From Buxus sempervirens (lineage: Eukaryota; Streptophyta; Magnoliopsida; Buxales; Buxaceae): 64,000 bases of DNA. Below, in pieces: positions 1-12,355 of the stretch. The DNA lies in the NCBI GenBank assembly GCA_947561395.2, contig OX387187.1, positions 37,925,829 to 37,989,828 of the forward strand. Reading direction: 5' to 3'. The translations under genes and the position numbers were made by a program. The stretch's first letter is position 1, and the number at the start of each line of letters is the position of its first letter. The notes under the pieces were generated by a model that was given only the letters and a program-made list of their open reading frames with translations, searched no databases and had not been told where the DNA came from.

Positions 1-79
1 GTTAATGGGTTTTATACCCACAAGCTAATTAGCATAATTACAGTAATAACCCATAATTAACACATAATAATATCTAACA
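1..79 (-). repeat. Copia 3' LTR (partial, cut by window edge)
   Basis: On the minus strand the LTR starts TGTTAGATATTATTATG at 79. The 79 bases are identical to 49929-50007. A polypurine tract (TTGAGGGGGAG on the minus strand, about 80-92) directly precedes it, as expected for the start of a 3' LTR. Confidence 0.85.
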
Positions 80-86
80 CTCCCCC

Positions 87-674
87 TCAAGCTAAAACAT
101 AGATATCAATCATGCCCAGCTTGCAAAGAGAAGATCTCAGAAGAAAAGGACCAACAGGCTTGGTAAGAAAGTCTGCAGTTTGCTTTGATGATGGCACAAA
201 ATGAGGAACTATAGCACCAGACTGAACTTTCTCCCGAATAAAATTAACATCTATCTCAATGTGTTTAGTTCTCTCATGTAGAACAGAATCAGATGCAAGC
301 AATATTGCCGACTTGTTATCACAGTATAGGAGTGAGGGTAACTGAGTAGGAAAGCCAAGCTCTCCAAGGATAGAGTGAAGCCACATAATCTCACAAGTGC
401 CTTGGGCCATAGCTCTATACTCAGCTTTTGCAGAAGACCAGGAAACCACAAACCGCTTCTTACTTTTCCAGTAAATAAAATGGTTCCCATAAAAGGAACA
501 AATACCAAACGTGGATTTCCTATCTGTTTTGGACCCAACATAGTCCGCATCAGAGAAGCATGAGACATCGTAGGAAATGGTGGAGTCATAAAAAAGACCA
601 AGGCCTAGATAAGACTTAAGGTACCTCAAAATATGATAAACTGCATCCATATGAGTAGTCCGTGGTGCATGCAT
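87..674 (-). pseudogene. Copia RNase H domain, C-terminal end of pol
   Basis: The 195-residue open frame has the Copia RNase H signature: a YLK..LGLGL lead-in, FSDADYVG with the first acidic residue, the SSAKAEYRA block, LLYCDNKSAI, then HIEIDVNFIREK and ADFLTKP near the C terminus. This domain degrades the RNA template during reverse transcription. It is the longest uninterrupted piece of this element. It ends just before the polypurine tract and 3' LTR, the normal Copia order, and is separated by a stop from the RT remnant upstream (678-1177). In isolation it cannot be functional. Confidence 0.85.
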
Positions 675-677
675 AAA

Positions 678-1177
678 CTAACTAACCAAGCTTACAGCGA
701 AAGCTAAATCAGGCTGGGTATTGGTCAAGTAGATAAGCCTTCCAACCAATCTCTGATAGATACGTGGATTGTGTAAAAGATCACCAGACTCAGCTGAAAG
801 CTTGATATTAACATCCATAGGAGCAGATGTCGGTCTACATCCTGTCATCCTGGTATCACTCAAGAGATCTAAGATGTACTTCCATTGAGAGAGGGAAATA
901 CCACCCTTTGTCTAGCAGCTTCCATGCCCAAAAAATACTTCAGGTTAACCCGAATCCTAAATGTCATAAGCTGAACTAAGGTCCTTCTTGACCTAAGTAA
1001 TCCCAACATCATCATCTCCAGTCAAGATGATATCATTATCATAGACAAATAAAATCAAACACTTTCCTTTAGGATTGTGCCGGAGAAAGCATGTATGATC
1101 ATTATGACATCTCAAAAAATCCATGTTGAGAACCACATCACTGAACTGAGCAAACCAAGCTCGGGGGAGACTGCTTC
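678..1177 (-). pseudogene. Copia reverse transcriptase, C-terminal half, decayed
   Basis: Minus-strand translation gives QSPRAWFAQFS, then LILFVYDNDIILTG, then the late RT segment YQRLVGRLIYLTNTQPDLAFAVS. The catalytic loop normally read as YVDD is YDND here, so a metal-binding aspartate is lost. Stops and frame changes occur around 860-960. At 1173-1177 the target duplication gcttc marks where Gypsy element A inserted; RT resumes at 16494. Confidence 0.8.
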
Positions 1178-4100
1178 TATAACATATGTGGTTTTCTTAA
1201 ATATTATAAATAATTTCCCCTAATTCATTTTGGAGATTTAAGGAAATTATTAATTATTTGGTATTATTTTATTTAGGTGATGAGATGGAAGGCCAGGATC
1301 TAGAGTCTTTTTAAAATCCAACAGTGGGATGATCTTTTAGAAAGGTTAGTATTATTCAAATCTTTATTTAGAATACGATTGGCTTGTTTGAATGTATTGT
1401 GTGGGGTAGTGAAGCATGGGATCATTGTCTTCTAAAATAGGGTTAATTAGGGTGAAGCATGCGTATGAGAGACTTGGTTTGGAGTTTGTTTGAGCAAGTT
1501 GCGGCTAGAGAAAAGTGACGAAGAAGAGTGAGAACCGGATTACTGTTGCATTGTAGGCAAGGTTTTAAGTTTCGGTGCCACTGGGCGTGCCGCCGAAACG
1601 CTGGAAAATTTTTAATGGGCAAAAAAAATAAAAAATTATGTTTTTTTGGATTTCGGCGAAATTTCGACGGCACGCCGCTTCGTTTCGCCGGTACGCCACC
1701 CGTTTCGCTAAAAAAATTTACATTTTTTGCCCGTTTCGGTCGGCACGCCGACCGTTTCGCTCGAAATTTCGGTCCGTTTCGCCAACAATACAAATTGACG
1801 ATTTCCCCCAGCAAAACGCATCGCTGGGGGCATAAAAACCGAAATTTCGGCGGCACGCCGCTGCGTGCCGCCGAAACTGTAAACCTTGATTGCAGGTAAG
1901 TAGTAACCTTTCTCTTCTCAAAAATCTACATATGGTTTCAGATTAACCGTAAGAAGACGATGCTGTTAAAAATTGATTTAACTGGACTTGTTCATCTACT
2001 GCTATATATATAGTTCTCTGTTTTGGTCACTGTTTGGGTATTCTATGGAGAAATCTATATTTGACTTTCTGGTTCCATCCTTCCAATTATAACTGCTTAA
2101 GTTCCTGAAAACTTGATTTGTTTCTTGAATGTGTTGTATCTATGAACTTACGTTTATATCTCTGAACTTATAACCACTCAGATCTGTAGCAATCGGCCAT
2201 GTTTATCATAGACATCACATAACCAATTGGGTGGAGACGACTGGTATTTGAGAGGGTGTGTGTATGTGAGTTGGTTGTGTATAGATGGAAGATGGAGTTT
2301 GTGCATGTACGTGAATGAGGTAAAAGGGAGGAATGATTGCATTAGAGGGAAGTTGGGTCGTTGATCAGAATCATAGAAGAAGGATTATTGGGATGGAAGA
2401 AAGAAAAGAGGAATAAATTAATACGTAACTGTTATGTGAGCAATCATGAAGGAACCTTAATATCCATTTAAATTTCAAGAGAATTATATATATACTTTAG
2501 ACTTTCTAATTTCTTATTAGAGATTTACAGTGGTTTTTCTAGTGGTTAAGAATATGTAATTGCTATGAAAACATGGGGTTCCTTTGCATAATAGAAAGGA
2601 TTAATAGAGAGCCTTGTTGAATTGTTAATTTTGGAAGAGAGAGAAAAAGAGTCAACACAAGAGTGTTGGGTTCTCAGGGTTTGAAATTTATAAAAGAAGA
2701 AGATGGTGAGTTTGTTCGTATGATTGAGAGGGCATTAGGGAGCACAATACAGATGCAAAAGAGACTGCTACATGAGTGATTCAGTCATGAAAAAGGAAAA
2801 AAAGAAAAATGCAAAAAATGTGAGGAAGAAAAGAGATAGAGAGAAGAGAAGAGAGATACAGAGAGATAGAGGGAGTCTTAATGAAATTAAGAGGAGATGA
2901 TGCAATAGGGTGACAAGGTAGGAAGATGGGGAATTAGGTTGCTTTTCCACGGAAGAGAGAGAGAGTGGGGTTCGTTGTAATGCAGGGGTCTTGGTTTGTA
3001 AATTTAGAATTGTTTTAGGTTATTTAGGAATTTTAAAGAGATAAATTAAAATGAAGTTTATTATTTACACTTCTACCCTATTTGAATTTCCCTTTTTGCT
3101 ATTCTTACAAACTTTTGATGCTAAAGTGCAATATTGAAAAGAAAACTCCAACCAAACATGTCATGTGCTCATGTTGATTATATTACAAATACCTTAGAAA
3201 TTATAACTTAATACTAATTACTTAATATCACCTTAAGTGAAATGGTTATACTAATTAGCGTGTGGATATTAACAAAATAACTTTTAGACCGATATTATTA
3301 GTATTATCAGAATATTTATAAATTATAATAATGGGCAATTAAATATGTGTAATTAATTTTTAGAAATCATGTTAATCAGTTAATGTGGTATTACCATAAT
3401 GTATTATTTCAAATTCATATTTTCTTTGTATGTGGTGGATGGTTCAGCTATTGTTTTAACTGAGAAATTTATGGATTAATTGTGAGGAATTTACGTGTAC
3501 CTCGTAGAAATTATTTGAGTTCCCTCCATGTACCTTAGAGTGGTATATACCCAGAATTGGTGAGAATTGGATTGATGTTAGATTTAGATTAGTGTCTAGC
3601 AGGCACAGCTATGTATGGATCCATGCGTCAGCTAGGTAATGAAATGGGCCGGTCTTTGTTAAGTTAATCCCGTGTTCCATGTATGCGTACCACCATGTAT
3701 CTTGGTGAGGCCTTCCTGTATCTGGTTGAGCTGCAGCAATCCGTACCACCGTGTATCTTGGTGAGGTCTTTCTTTATGTTTATCGTTGCATCTGATTGGA
3801 TTGTACTTGCTAACCCACTCCTGTATCGGGTTTGGGTGCTCCGCAATAAGACTATGTCAGAAACCCGGAGTAGGCCGGCTTCGCACATAAGTCGTGAGGT
3901 GGCAAAATTGGAACGGGTAGTTGACCTCTCAAAGAAGTCTAATTTCATGAGTCCTGTGAGGTCACAATGTGAATTGTTTGACTATGTTTGATATGAAAAT
4001 GGTTAGTGGTTTTACATCGGATGTTATTTTTATCTTTGTAACCTCATTAAAGGTTTTGATAAATTATATGGACTGCGTTTTATTACATGCATGTTACTGC

Positions 4101-4524
4101 TTATTGGGATTTCAATCTCATAAAACGTTTTCCAAATGTTTTGTTTTCAGATATCCCAGGTGAGAACGTTCCAGAAGGGGTAGATCATACGAGGGTAGAG
4201 GATTTTGTTGAAGATGGCTCAGACGATCATTATTGTTTAATGTAGGGTGTCTTTTAAGAAGATGCCTTATTTTATTGACTTATTGGTTATGGATTTTATT
4301 TCATGGTTAGTAGAATTAGTAGATTGTTGACCTTGTTCCGAACTATTATTGAGGATTTGATTTAGTATTTTGGACGTCATGATTCTACATTTTGGCCAAG
4401 GTATTAATATATGATTTTGGATTTGGCGTACTCTGATGTATTTAATCTTAGTCTGGATTTAGTTGTTTATTTTGGGCTCACAAGGTTCACGTTTTGGGCT
4501 TGGATTCGGGTCCGGGGTGTGACA
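1178..4524 (+). repeat. 5' LTR of Gypsy A (about 3.35 kb)
   Basis: It begins right after TSD gcttc; the expected first bases TG read TA here, probably a mutation. It ends ...GTGTGACA at 4524, 8 bases before the PBS. From about 2911 to 4524 it matches 14858-16493 almost base for base, which identifies both as LTRs. It lacks a ~20-bp AT-rich segment present near the end of the 3' copy (16455-16474). A hAT MITE (1558-1888) sits inside the part with no surviving 3' counterpart. No host gene is seen. Confidence 0.8.
1558..1888. mobile_element. hAT-type MITE, 331 bp
   Basis: Terminal inverted repeats start CAAGGTTTTAAGTTTCGG on the left and end CCGAAACTGTAAACCTTG on the right. The 8-bp flanks are attgtagg (1550-1557) and attgcagg (1889-1896), seven of eight matching and the right length for a hAT. 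The interior is almost entirely short inverted repeats around GGCACGCCG and CGAAATTTCGG. The termini resemble those of the coding hAT at 57347-63036, so this is probably a non-autonomous relative. Confidence 0.85.
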
Positions 4525-4532
4525 CCTAAAGG

Positions 4533-4545
4533 TGGTATCAGAGCA
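4533..4545 (+). other. Primer binding site, initiator methionine tRNA
   Basis: TGGTATCAGAGCA, complementary to the 3' end of plant initiator tRNA-Met, lies 8 bases after the 5' LTR of Gypsy A. This fixes the right edge of the LTR and the plus orientation. Confidence 0.9.
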
Positions 4546-4679
4546 TAATTAGGATCCTCAATCCTAGGTAGTTGAAAGCCTTTGGTTGGTTATGGGATGT
4601 GTGTTTCGTTAGGTAAAACCTTTAATTTTCATAGATACGTGATTCCTAACTTGGATTCATCTCTTGTTTTGCAATTGAA

Positions 4680-5783
4680 ATGGCTAGACGACGCAATTTG
4701 GAGGGTATTTATGCTGAGGTTCCAGCTGCTGAGGGCCCGAATATGGATGAGCAAATGGGGCAGGTTTGGAGAGCCCTGGGATCAGTGTCTACTCTTTTGA
4801 ACAGAGAGACTGAGGAGAGACAGAGGCAGAATCAGGATGTTGGGGCACAACAGAGATTCCACAGGTAGGGACAGTCTTCTATTTCTGAGTTAGAGCAGTT
4901 CAGAAAGATGTCTCCACCCAGCTTTCAAGGTTTACTTGATCCTATGGAGGCTGAGAAGTGGTTGACGAAGATAGAGAAAATTTTTACTGCTATGAGATGC
5001 CCAGAGGATAGGAAAGTAGAGTTGGCTACATTTATGTTGGAGGGAGAAGCTGAGTTTTGGTGGCAGGAAGTCAAGAGGGAAATTGGAAATGGGGGCCTGC
5101 TATCTTGGGAACAGTTCAGAGAGAAATTTTATGAGAAGTTCATCTTAGAGGAGGTGAGACTTCAGAAGGAGGGTGAATTTATGTCTATTTCTCAGGGTAG
5201 CATGACAGTGGCACAATACAAGGCCAAATTTTCAGAGCTAGCTGGATTTTCTCCCCACATGGTTGTGGATGAGGCCAAGAAGACTCGTCATTTTCAGAGA
5301 GGCCTGAGATCTGACATTCGCAACAGAGTGTCTGTGTTACTGTGTACACAGTTCATGGACTTATTCCGTAGAGCTACAGTAGCCGAGAGGGAGATTGGCT
5401 TGACGAATTCTAAGCAGAGCAGAGCGAGGGCCCCGCTAGACCAGTATCTGATCATAAGAGGCAAAGAATGGGTTTTGGTGATCAGAGGAGTACTATGACT
5501 AGTGGGAGTTGTACTAGGTGCAGACTATTCCACGTGCCAAGGCCTTGTATTGCACCTTTTGGAGCATGCTTTAGATGTGGGTAGCATGGCCATAGGATTT
5601 CAGATTGTCCACACCCCTCTACGTATCAACCATTACAAATTAGGCATACCCCACAGGCTGAGGTACAGGCCCCTCCTCCCAGATTTCAGAGTGGATTCCA
5701 GGGGCAGCGTTCGGGGCAGAAATCTGCGTCTGGTCAGAAGCAGATTGGGAGGACAGGACCAATTGGTAGAACAACACAATTAG
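4680..5783 (+). pseudogene. Gypsy A gag polyprotein, decayed
   Basis: The likely start is MARRRNLEGIYAEV at 4680. After a stop at 4868 the capsid domain follows (from about 4890): FQGLLDPMEAEKWL, FMLEGEAEFWWQEV, WEQFREKFYEKF and RHFQRGLRSDI are characteristic of the Retrotrans_gag family. Downstream, in frame but with a stop inside, is a CCHC zinc knuckle (CFRCG...HGHRISDCPH, about 5568-5616). The protein would form virus-like particles and bind genomic RNA. The solo LTR at 5841 separates it from protease. At least two stops make it inactive. Confidence 0.8.
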
Positions 5784-5840
5784 GATCAGGCTAGAGACAG
5801 CAAGCAGCAGCCCCACGACGCCAGCCTACTTAGGGTAGTG

Positions 5841-8568
5841 TGTAAGCACCTTGTTTTTGCACCCCTGGAATTGCTGAAGATGAAAACCCTGGCAGAAAGT
5901 CAAACCCCGAGGGGACAAAAAGTTGACTTTTTGATTAAGTGATATTTGGCCACCTTGCTTTATATCATTGGATAGAGAATTCCGATACGATTCCAACGCA
6001 ACTGAGTTTGCAGGAATCGGAGTCCGGATGAGGGTTCTGCGGACGGTCAAACTTGAGGAGAATCAAAAGTGGACTTTTCCTCGAATTCCGTGCCTAGTGC
6101 TTAGCCCTGTGTCATTGGATAGAGGGCTCCGATACAATTCCAACGCAACTGAGTTTGCCCAGATCGGAGCCCGGGTGAAGAAAATATGAGCTGGCGAAGT
6201 TCCCGAGCAGCAAAACCGGCAAACTGCGCACGTGGCAGAGAGCTGCACACGTGGCAAGTTGCGCAGGAAAATATCTCGGGGATCAAATCCATAAATATCC
6301 AAACATTCAAAATATCCCAGGGACTAAATCTTTAAAAATCCAAGAATATCGGATTAAATTGAAAATAACCAGGGACTAAATCCGAAAATTCGGATTTTCC
6401 GACCAAACGAGCGGCCGCATTAATGGTTTTTTAATCATTCGGTCGCTCGCTTGAACGTGGCAGGGGGTATGCGCTCACCTTGAGGTGGGCGCCAAACTCG
6501 GCGGATACCCTCTGTACTCTTCTATAAAAGCCGCGCAGGGTTTCATTTCCGGGGGGTTCGAAAATTTTGGTGGGGGTTCGGAAATTTTGGTGGGAGAGTT
6601 CCAGGGTTCTGGACTTTTTTTTGGTTTCGGCATTTTTGTTTTGGGGTTAGGATTCGAGGGTTCGTCATTGTTTTTCTGGGCTCGGGATTTTGAAGAAAAA
6701 GAACATACACACAGGTCCCCTCCCTTCCTCTTCTTCCTCGTCAAATCCGAAGGAGGCCGTGCTCTTGGTGTGAGAAGAAGGAGCCTTCCGCAGCAGCTCG
6801 TGAGCTCCAGGGAACCTCCGGCCTGCTTTGCAAAGGTTTGGAACCAAGGTGATTCTCTCTCAGTTATTGTTTTAACATGTAGAAAGTGAGCAAGTTTTCC
6901 ATCTCAGCATGCTATTTATGCTCTGTTTTGATTGATTCGAAGGGGGAGCATGTTCGCCCCATGAGTTCTCCCTCTTTGTTGTATCCCGATAAAGCCCCCA
7001 GTTCCCTTCCCTTGTATGTTCCGTTAGTGTTTGGGTGTTCGGATTTGTAGGTTTGCAAAGAGGTTTGATCCTCACAACTTAGGTTAGATTAATTTCCAAC
7101 TGTGTTTGAAGGTCTGCTGGGGTTCTAAGGATCCCCAGAAACCAGTTACAGAGCTTAAAACCAGTCGGAAATGGAGTTTGAAAAAAAAACTGAGAGCATC
7201 GAGTGTCCGCCGAGTTCGCGCGTAGCTCGCGCGAGGCTCGCGCGAGCGCTTTTCATGCTCCACAGGTTTTGGTCCGCCCGGCCCGCGCCGACCTCGCGCC
7301 TAGTGCCCGAGGTCGGTGCATACCCCTAAAAGCCTGCCGAAGTGCTATATTTTTTAAATTTTCCAAAAATTCCCTTTACTGTACCGCGGGGGGCTTCGCC
7401 CCCCGCACCCCCACCCCTTTTGTTCGCTACGCATCTAACTCGTACCTTGGTACAGGGAGGTACCCCACCCCATGGGCTCCGCTTAACTTCGCCCACAAGG
7501 CCCCCCGGTACCTCCCCTTGGACCCAGCACAATGGGCCAGTTTCTTTTCTGACAGTGTGTCCATCTTGTGTTTTTTTCTATGATTATTGCTGAATGTTGG
7601 TTTTATTTCCAAACCGAACCGGATGAACCAATAGGGTTTCCGGGTCACCCGGAAACCCAACATGGGGCTTGGACCCTTGGTCCAAATTGGTTTCCAGTGG
7701 GCCTTCCAACGGGGCCCACCAAGCCCGACCAATTCATTTTGCTTAACTAAGATGATAAAAGATTTGAGTGGACCAGACCACTTGAGGCCCACCCAAGCCC
7801 TAATTGGGACATGCATGATTAAAGTAGGATGCGGTTTGGCCGAGACCACGGGTAGGGCCTATCGGGCCCACTAAGCCCATGAACCCGACCAACTTAGGGT
7901 TTCCAAACCCTAATTCAGGAAGCCTTGGGCTTTCAAGCCCAAGCCTAGGTAAAGGGCCCCAAGCCCAGTACTTGGCCCATTTTGGCACACATAAGAAAGA
8001 TAAAATCAAAATCACTTGGCAACCAATTGTGGGGCCCACAAAGCAATCCCGGCCCACTTTTTGGCATGAAATCCACTTAACTAATCCAACTTGAACTCCA
8101 AAAGAAAATCAATTCAAATTGAACCAAAGTCCAAAGGGCCACACTTGGCCCACCAAGGGATACCGTGGGCCTTCCAACAGGGCCCACCCAACCAGGCTCA
8201 GATCATCTTAATTAAAAAGATAAAATCAAGTAAAGGGACCCACACCACTTTGGCGGTCCCGCCAGGCTTAATCAAAATTGCATGCTGGAATAGGAATCGG
8301 GTGAGTGAGAGACCAAAGTTGACTCAAACCAAGGAAACCTATGGGACCCGTCACTTGACGGGGTGGACTGGGGTGTCTACGGACTTCCCCAGACCGCAAC
8401 CGAGCCCCTACTTAGAATCTCAAAGCTGCAGACCAAAAGCCTTAGAAGAAGAACTTAGGCACCCAGGTGTCTGCCTGCACCCCATCAGGCAGTGGCGACT
8501 CCGAACAAACCCCAAGGCATGCATCGTTTTGCATGCGCCTCGTCGTGCGACCAAAATACGCGCGCACA
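5841..8568 (+). mobile_element. Solo LTR, Tat-like family (2.73 kb), inserted between gag and PR of Gypsy A
   Basis: It starts TGTAAGCACC and ends GCGCGCACA, flanked by perfect 5-bp duplications tagtg (5836-5840 and 8569-8573). A TATA box (TATAAAAG, 6523-6530) and the U5 signature TGGCGACTCC (8493-8502) are present. There is no PBS, PPT or coding capacity, so it is a solo LTR left by LTR-LTR recombination. The 3' half is dominated by GGGCCCA-type repeats. A 23-nt near-perfect palindrome of GCTCGCGCGAG units lies at 7225-7247. Confidence 0.9.
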
Positions 8569-8626
8569 TAGTGTATATGCAGTTACAGCTTAGGACGAAC
8601 CGGAGACTCTGAAACTTGTTGGAGGT

Positions 8627-9886
8627 ATGGTTTATGTTTGTGGCGGTACTGCTATATGTTTATTTGATTCCGGAGCTTCCCACTCCTTTGTTACTCCTAT
8701 GTTTGCTCATCGTATTGGTTTGTCACCTGAATTTATGAATCCTGGGATATCTGTACATACTCCTTTGGGTGAGTCGGTTAGTGTTCAGACAGTATACCGT
8801 GATTGCATGGTTAGATTGGGCCTGTTAAAGTTATCAATTGATTTGATTAGTCTTAAATTTAGGGACTTTGATGTGATTTTGGGAATGGACTAGTTGGCTA
8901 AAAACCATGTAAGCATTGATTGATTTAAAAAGACCATCACAATTAGTTTGCCTGAACAACCAGTGTTGTGTTATATTTGTGAAGGGTTGAAAACCCGTAT
9001 TAATTTGGTAGCTTCTCTTGAAGTGGATGAGGGTAAGGCAACAGAAGTCAACCTTGTAGACATTCCTGTGGTTAGGGAATTTGTAGACGTTTTTCCTGAG
9101 GATTTGCCAGGGTTGCCACCGCAAAGGGAGATTGATTTTAGGATTCAGCTCCAACCCGATACGCATCCTATCTCCAAGCAACCATATAGGATGTCTCAGT
9201 CTAAATACCAGGAGTTAAAGAAGCAGATTGATGAACTGCTAGAAAATGGGTACATTAGACACAGTTCTTCACCTTAGGGTGCACCTGTGTTGTTTGTTCA
9301 GAAAAAAGACGGGTCGATGAGGATGTACATCGACTATAGGCTATTGAATTAGACCACTGTGAAGAATAAGTATCCACTGCCAAGAATAGATGATCTGTTT
9401 GATCAATTGAGAGGAGCAGCATGGTTTTCTAAGAATGACTTGAGATCTGGATACCATCAGTTGAGGGTAGCACCAAAGGATGTGAAGAAGACAGCTTTCC
9501 GGTCGAGATATGGCCACTTTGAGTTCTTAGTCATGCCATTTGGGTTGACGAATGCCCTGGCTGCATTCATGGCCTTGATGAATCAGATATTCCACCCTTA
9601 CTTGGATAGTTTTGTAGTAGTTTTTATCAATGATATATTGGTATACTCTCGGAGTGAGGAGGAGCATGGGAATCATTTAAGGATTGTATTGCAGACTCTT
9701 AGGGAGCACCAATTGTATGCTAAATACAACAAGTGTCAGTTTTGGCTGCAACATATATCCTTTCTAGGACACATTATTTTTGGAGAAGGCATTTTAGTGG
9801 ACCCAAGTAAAGTGCAAGCAGTGACAGATTGGCCTAGACCGAGCAATGTTTCAGAAGTTCGTAGTTTTCTCGGTTTGGTTGGATAT
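8627..9886 (+). pseudogene. Gypsy A protease and reverse transcriptase, truncated
   Basis: Protease: CLFDSGASHSFV (active-site Asp-Ser-Gly), ending DFDVILGMD. The linker reads FVDVFPEDLPGLPP. RT then follows: [59 protein letters not shown] and MPFGLTNA. The catalytic loop, usually F(I/V)DD, reads FINDILVYS, losing an essential aspartate. Stops interrupt at about 8891, 9274 and 9350. The frame stops dead at 9886 inside ...RSFLGLVGY, where a minus-oriented LTR begins. RNase H and integrase are absent. Confidence 0.85.
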
Positions 9887-12336
9887 TGTGCGCACCTAAA
9901 TCCGGCCTAGATCGCACACCAGGCGCACTTTTCGTGCGTGCCACGGGACATTCGGAGTCGCCACTGCCTGAGAGTGCAGGCAAACACGGTTTTGCCCTAA
10001 CCGGGTCTAAGTTTGGTCTACGGCTTTTCAGAGTTCTAGCTAAGTCCTCGGTTACGTCCGGGAAAGTCCTAAAGACACCCCGGTCCGCCCCGTCGGTCTG
10101 ACGGGTCCCTCGGGTCTCCCTGGTTTTTTGAGTCAATTTCACCATTTTCCTAGACCAGCATGCTGCCTTGTTAGGTCTGTCGGGGCCCTCTGGAGGTGTG
10201 GGTCCCCTTTAGCTTGATTTTATCTTTTTATTTATCTAAGTGAAGTGGGTCGGACCTGGGTCCCGTTGGAAGACCCGTGGGTTGCCAAGGTTGGGCCTTG
10301 GGCCCAGTTGGGTTATTGGGTAACCCATTTGGTTATTTTATTAAGTTTTATTTATTTTCAATTTTAGTTTGGGCTTAGTGGGCTTGGAATGGGCCCATTA
10401 GCCAAAGTCCAGTGGCCTGGAGCCCGTTTGTTGAAAACGGGCCCGGTATGGGCCGGTCTAAGGTGGGCCCCACAAATGGGCCTATGGTAATCTTGGTGGG
10501 CCCATCTAGGCCCACAGTCTTTTATTGGGCTCAAAATAGCCCAAATTGTCTAAAAGACCGGTTCAAGCCAGTTTGGGTCGAATCAGGTTCAACCGGTCCA
10601 AATGAATTAATTTTTAAGTCACTTTTTCAATCCGACTGCACTCTCAGTGCGGTTTGGTCAGAACCGCAGATATACTACGGTTCTAGCCAAACCGCTCTGT
10701 ATATGCGGTTGACTCCCGAATTCATATTTACATGCCGATTTTGGTTTGGATCACTCCTATGACTTTCCTGGGACTTCCAGCAATCTTCATCGGGCTTCTC
10801 ATCATTTCTCGTATGGTGCATTTGCCTCTTTTGGCCTGAAAGGCCTCTTTCTAACCTCCTTCCAAGTTCTTTAGAGTCATGAGCTTCCCCTTCCTTTTTT
10901 ATTCAATCAATCACAGTCATTATCTCGGAGGGAAAAGGGGAAATTACAGGGGTGGAATAGTTCTAAAAAAAAAAAAAAACCAACCATTATAGCAAAATGA
11001 ATTAGTTTAAAGTGTCCATGTTAATTCATGGATAGCCTCCTCTCTTTTAATGAAATAATCACCATAATTTTAGCTTCTCATGGCCTTAAATGAGCAACAA
11101 ACAGGTTAGAAGCATTAGGATAAATAAAATAAAAAAAATACAAAGAGATGTTGAAAGTAATTATGATTTACTTGCAAAAATTACAGAAATACTTACAATG
11201 TGGCTTTCTTGTTGATTGATTGTGCTTTGTAGTTTCCTGACAATTTCAGCAGCGCTTCCGCGTCCCGTTAGATTTCACAGAATGAATTCAAAAGGGGTTT
11301 TACTGGATTCTTTTATCAAATGGGTGTAAGGAGAAGGTTTAAGCAAAGTAAAGGCTAATGACGGGTATTTTGGGCATTCTAATGTTTGGGATTGGGTGCT
11401 ACAGCATTTGGACAGAATTTCGGATGAGAAAAGAACAGGGAGAGGGTGTGGGGACTGAGGGGGGCCAACTTACTCCAAATGGGGGGCTGGCCCTCTATTT
11501 ATAGGCAAAAAAGTGCTAGAACCGCACTTGAAGTGCGGTTTGGTCACAACCGTACTTGAAGTGCGGTTGTGACAAAATTGCACTAAAAAAAAATCAAAAA
11601 CCGCACTTTAAGTGCGGTTGGCATTCAACACGTGCAAATCTGCGCGAATCTGCCAGTTGTCGCCGTACAGGACACGCGTCCACCTTCTAGAAGATCGAAC
11701 CGTATCTGAAGCACGGTTCAGACTAAACCGTACTTCAAGTGCGGTTTCACACTTTTTTTAAATGCCGGATTTCAAACAATTTATGAAATTTGATTTTTAA
11801 TAAAGATTTTATTCGATTTGATTATTATTTTATTATAAAATCCGAGATTCTTTATAATTATATTATTAAAATATTCAAAATATCTTAAATTATATTATTA
11901 AAAATTAGTATATGATTATTTTATTTATTTGTTCATTTATTTTGCTTTATTCTGCTGTTTTTGCCGCACGGGCTGTTTTCTTGAAATTTCAACTGCTCAT
12001 AATTTCTTCGTTTGGAGTCCGATTTGAGCAAACTTAATGTTGTTGGAATCAGCTCGGAACCAGTTATCTATTGAGATCAATTTTGGCAGTTGGATTGGGG
12101 CCGAGCAAAAAGTCAACTTTTTGCTTTCTGGAAGTTTGACTGGGCCATATTTTTCTCACCTGAACTCCGATTCCAGCAAACTCAGTTGCGTTAGAACCGT
12201 GTCGAAATGCTCTTTTCAATGATATAAAGTTTGATGGCCAAATTTCCTTAATTGGAAAAGTCAATTTTTTGACCCCCTTAGGGTTTTGATTTTTCATTTT
12301 CCTTCATTTTAGGGGTGCAAAAATCAGGTGCTAACA
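9887..12336 (-). mobile_element. Tat-like family LTR, minus orientation, probably a 3' LTR
   Basis: On the minus strand it starts TGTTAGCACCTGATTTTTGC at 12336 and ends GTGCGCACA at 9887. The first several hundred bases match the start of the solo LTR at 42979 closely. The minus-strand TATA (plus CTATTTATA, about 11495-11503) lies next to a cluster of palindromes of the CCGCACTT/AAGTGCGG type (11517-11757). Unlike the other copies it has no matching 5-bp duplication: the left flank is gatat, the right flank is polypurine (see 12337-12355). Confidence 0.8.
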
Positions 12337-12355
12337 GCTGCCCCTCTTTGCTGGA
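12337..12355 (-). other. Probable polypurine tract
   Basis: On the minus strand this reads CAGCAAAGAGGGGCAGC immediately upstream of the LTR start TGTTAGCACC. That is how a polypurine tract abuts a 3' LTR. It implies that internal sequence of the same element begins to the right. Confidence 0.65.

Noticed and set aside
1443-1921. Overlapping frames around 1443-1921
   Set aside because: They fall in the palindrome-rich hAT MITE; frames on both strands mirror each other.
3664-4163. Frames of 64-102 codons, duplicated at 15613-16112
   Set aside because: They are duplicated because they lie in the two LTRs of Gypsy A; no domain, and open on both strands.
7203-8612. Several 60-170 codon frames in GC-rich sequence
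   Set aside because: They lie in a solo LTR, are low complexity (GGGCCCA repeats), lack family motifs, and overlap on both strands.
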